Origin: Alicyclobacillus tolerans
Lineage (GTDB): Bacteria > Bacillota > Bacilli > Alicyclobacillales > Alicyclobacillaceae
Reading direction: 5' to 3'
Length of the DNA: 64,000 nt
NCBI RefSeq assembly: GCF_021739485.1
Contig: NZ_JAJFNK010000003.1
Coordinates: 144,413-208,412 of the forward strand
This document shows, piece by piece, positions 63,266 through 64,000 of the stretch. The notes under the pieces are model-generated. The model did not search any database and was not told the origin of the DNA. It was given only the letters and a program-made list of their open reading frames with translations. Within the stretch, counting starts at the first letter, position 1. Every line of letters starts with the position of its first letter. Both the position numbers and the translations under genes were made by a program.

Positions 63266-63706
63266 ATGTTTATTTTACCCACTGTGGATTTATGGACAGG
63301 GCGACCGACTGCGTACGTCCTCACAGATAAAAATGGATGTCCAATAGAAGCTTCCTCACCACGGGATCTCTATATCCATGTAGACGCTGCTTTACAACGA
63401 GATTTCACACCCCTCGTGGTCTGTCGTCCCGACGTGATTAAGTCGGCATGGGAGGAATTTGCTTCTAAAATTTCTGAACCACTTTGGGTGTATGAGACAG
63501 GAAAGGTTTTCACTGATTGTGGAAACGTTGTGATGGAAGAGGATGGAGCGCCATGTGCTCGATGGCAAAAGGGTATTGATGACATACAATCACTAAAAAC
63601 CGCAATGACGGAAGGAATCCATTATGGTAGTGGGAGCGCCCTGACGGGTGTCGAGTTGTTAGAGATTACGTATTCATCGATGTATTACATCGAATGGGGA
63701 CGATGA
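63266..63706 (+). CDS. Hypothetical soluble protein at the end of the Tad locus
   Basis: 146 residues, soluble, four cysteines, with VDLWTGRPTAYVLTDKNGCP at the start and RDLYIHVDAALQRDFTPLVVC. No family recognised. It begins 11 bp after the prepilin peptidase gene and ends the operon; the bidirectional terminator is about 50 bp further on. Confidence 0.5.
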   Translation: MFILPTVDLWTGRPTAYVLTDKNGCPIEASSPRDLYIHVDAALQRDFTPLVVCRPDVIKSAWEEFASKISEPLWVYETGKVFTDCGNVVMEEDGAPCARWQKGIDDIQSLKTAMTEGIHYGSGSALTGVELLEITYSSMYYIEWGR

Positions 63707-63752
63707 CGTGTGCCGATACAAGAAGTCGAAGAATTCTTAAACCCTAAAAAAC

Positions 63753-63790
63753 GGAAGCGCCGAATCCATATTGATTCGGCGCTTCCACGT
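63753..63790 (+). terminator. Bidirectional rho-independent terminator
   Basis: A perfect 14-bp stem, GGAAGCGCCGAATC (63753-63766) with GATTCGGCGCTTCC (63773-63786), loop CATATT. Plus-strand exit has GTTTTAT; minus-strand exit has six T. It closes the Tad operon and also the minus-strand frame beyond it. Confidence 0.85.
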
Positions 63791-63791
63791 T

Positions 63792-63929
63792 TTATTGGTT
63801 TTTGGATTTCTGAATAAAAGTCTGCATTGCCTTTCGTGCACCTTCTTTATCGTTGCAATGCAGAGTATACACGCCGGTCTTTGCTGCTTTATCAATGCGA
63901 CCCAGTTGGTCTAACTCATATTTACTCAA
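63792..63929 (-). pseudogene. Short basic protein or remnant, C-terminal part
   Basis: A 45-residue frame (TTG 63929; SKYELDQLGRIDKAAKTGVY, then DKEGARKAMQTF) runs into the bidirectional terminator. Upstream in the same frame the sequence stays coding-like (TSIFALRKL) until an amber stop, and beyond it NSLQAQ continues to the window edge. This looks like an interrupted gene or a small gene after another; it cannot be settled here. Confidence 0.35.
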
Positions 63930-64000
63930 CTTTCGCAGGGCAAAAATGGATGTAGCTGGCCGAGTCTACTGGGCTTGCAGGCTATTTAATATCGCTCTTG

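Noticed and set aside
63709..63816. GTG-initiated 35-codon frame after the last Tad-locus gene
   Set aside because: It reads through the terminator stem and has no ribosome site.

Overview
The window looks like the chromosome of a Gram-positive, endospore-forming member of the Bacillota, probably Alicyclobacillus-like (inference). The evidence is a CotF-type spore coat protein, a YjcZ-type sporulation peptide, a DUF2512/YndM membrane protein, the pcrA-ligA-gatCAB block, frequent TTG/GTG starts with strong GGAGG ribosome sites, and single-membrane pilus machinery. No 16S rRNA gene is present, so the species cannot be fixed.

Chromosomal part, about 1-33.9 kb. A partial GNAT acyltransferase sits at the left edge, followed by a two-gene pyruvate:ferredoxin-type oxidoreductase (alpha-beta and gamma-delta fusions) and a small winged-helix protein. 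Next come an L,D-transpeptidase lipoprotein, an HxlR regulator, an aldo/keto reductase, glycerate kinase, an SDR dehydrogenase, a GH18-type hydrolase with two stalk-like repeats, a CoA-binding protein and an MFS transporter whose C-terminus appears to be in the -1 frame behind a T-run slippery heptamer. From 13.3 to 18.6 kb lies an unfamiliar operon. An acyl-CoA synthetase carries a C-terminal membrane anchor plus coiled coil, and four further small proteins have the same anchor-plus-coil plan. Spore and envelope genes and a tRNA-Pro follow. Then come housekeeping genes: pcrA, ligA, a TagO/WecA-type glycosyl-phosphate transferase, gatCAB and an RlmD-type 23S rRNA methyltransferase.

Mobile or accessory part, about 33.9-63.7 kb. 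It is visibly more AT-rich. It opens with an ImmA-like metalloprotease and two Xre regulators around a divergent control region. A replication-initiator-like gene with internal repeats and an ArpU/RinA-like regulator follow. A type IV secretion-like operon (pilin-like, PrgI/VirB3-like, VirB4, VirB6-like) comes next, and then a tyrosine recombinase. After it come two secreted proteins (one SLH-like), a diguanylate cyclase/HD-GYP phosphodiesterase pair, a lytic transglycosylase, and a full single-membrane Tad pilus locus: two TadZ/CpaE-like P-loop proteins, CpaB, CpaF, TadB, TadC, Flp-like pilins, TadE-like proteins, an Ig-like surface protein and a prepilin peptidase. No relaxase or VirD4-type coupling protein is visible.

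A direct repeat of TGGCAC-type half-sites with an 11-bp period lies 40-90 bp upstream of six gene starts in this part (five plus-strand and one minus-strand). It includes both the secretion operon and the Tad operon, which suggests they form one regulon. The spacing resembles sigma-54 -24/-12 promoters but with a consistent deviation. The main candidates for something undescribed are this co-regulated T4SS/Tad/c-di-GMP element and the acyl-CoA synthetase/coiled-coil operon.
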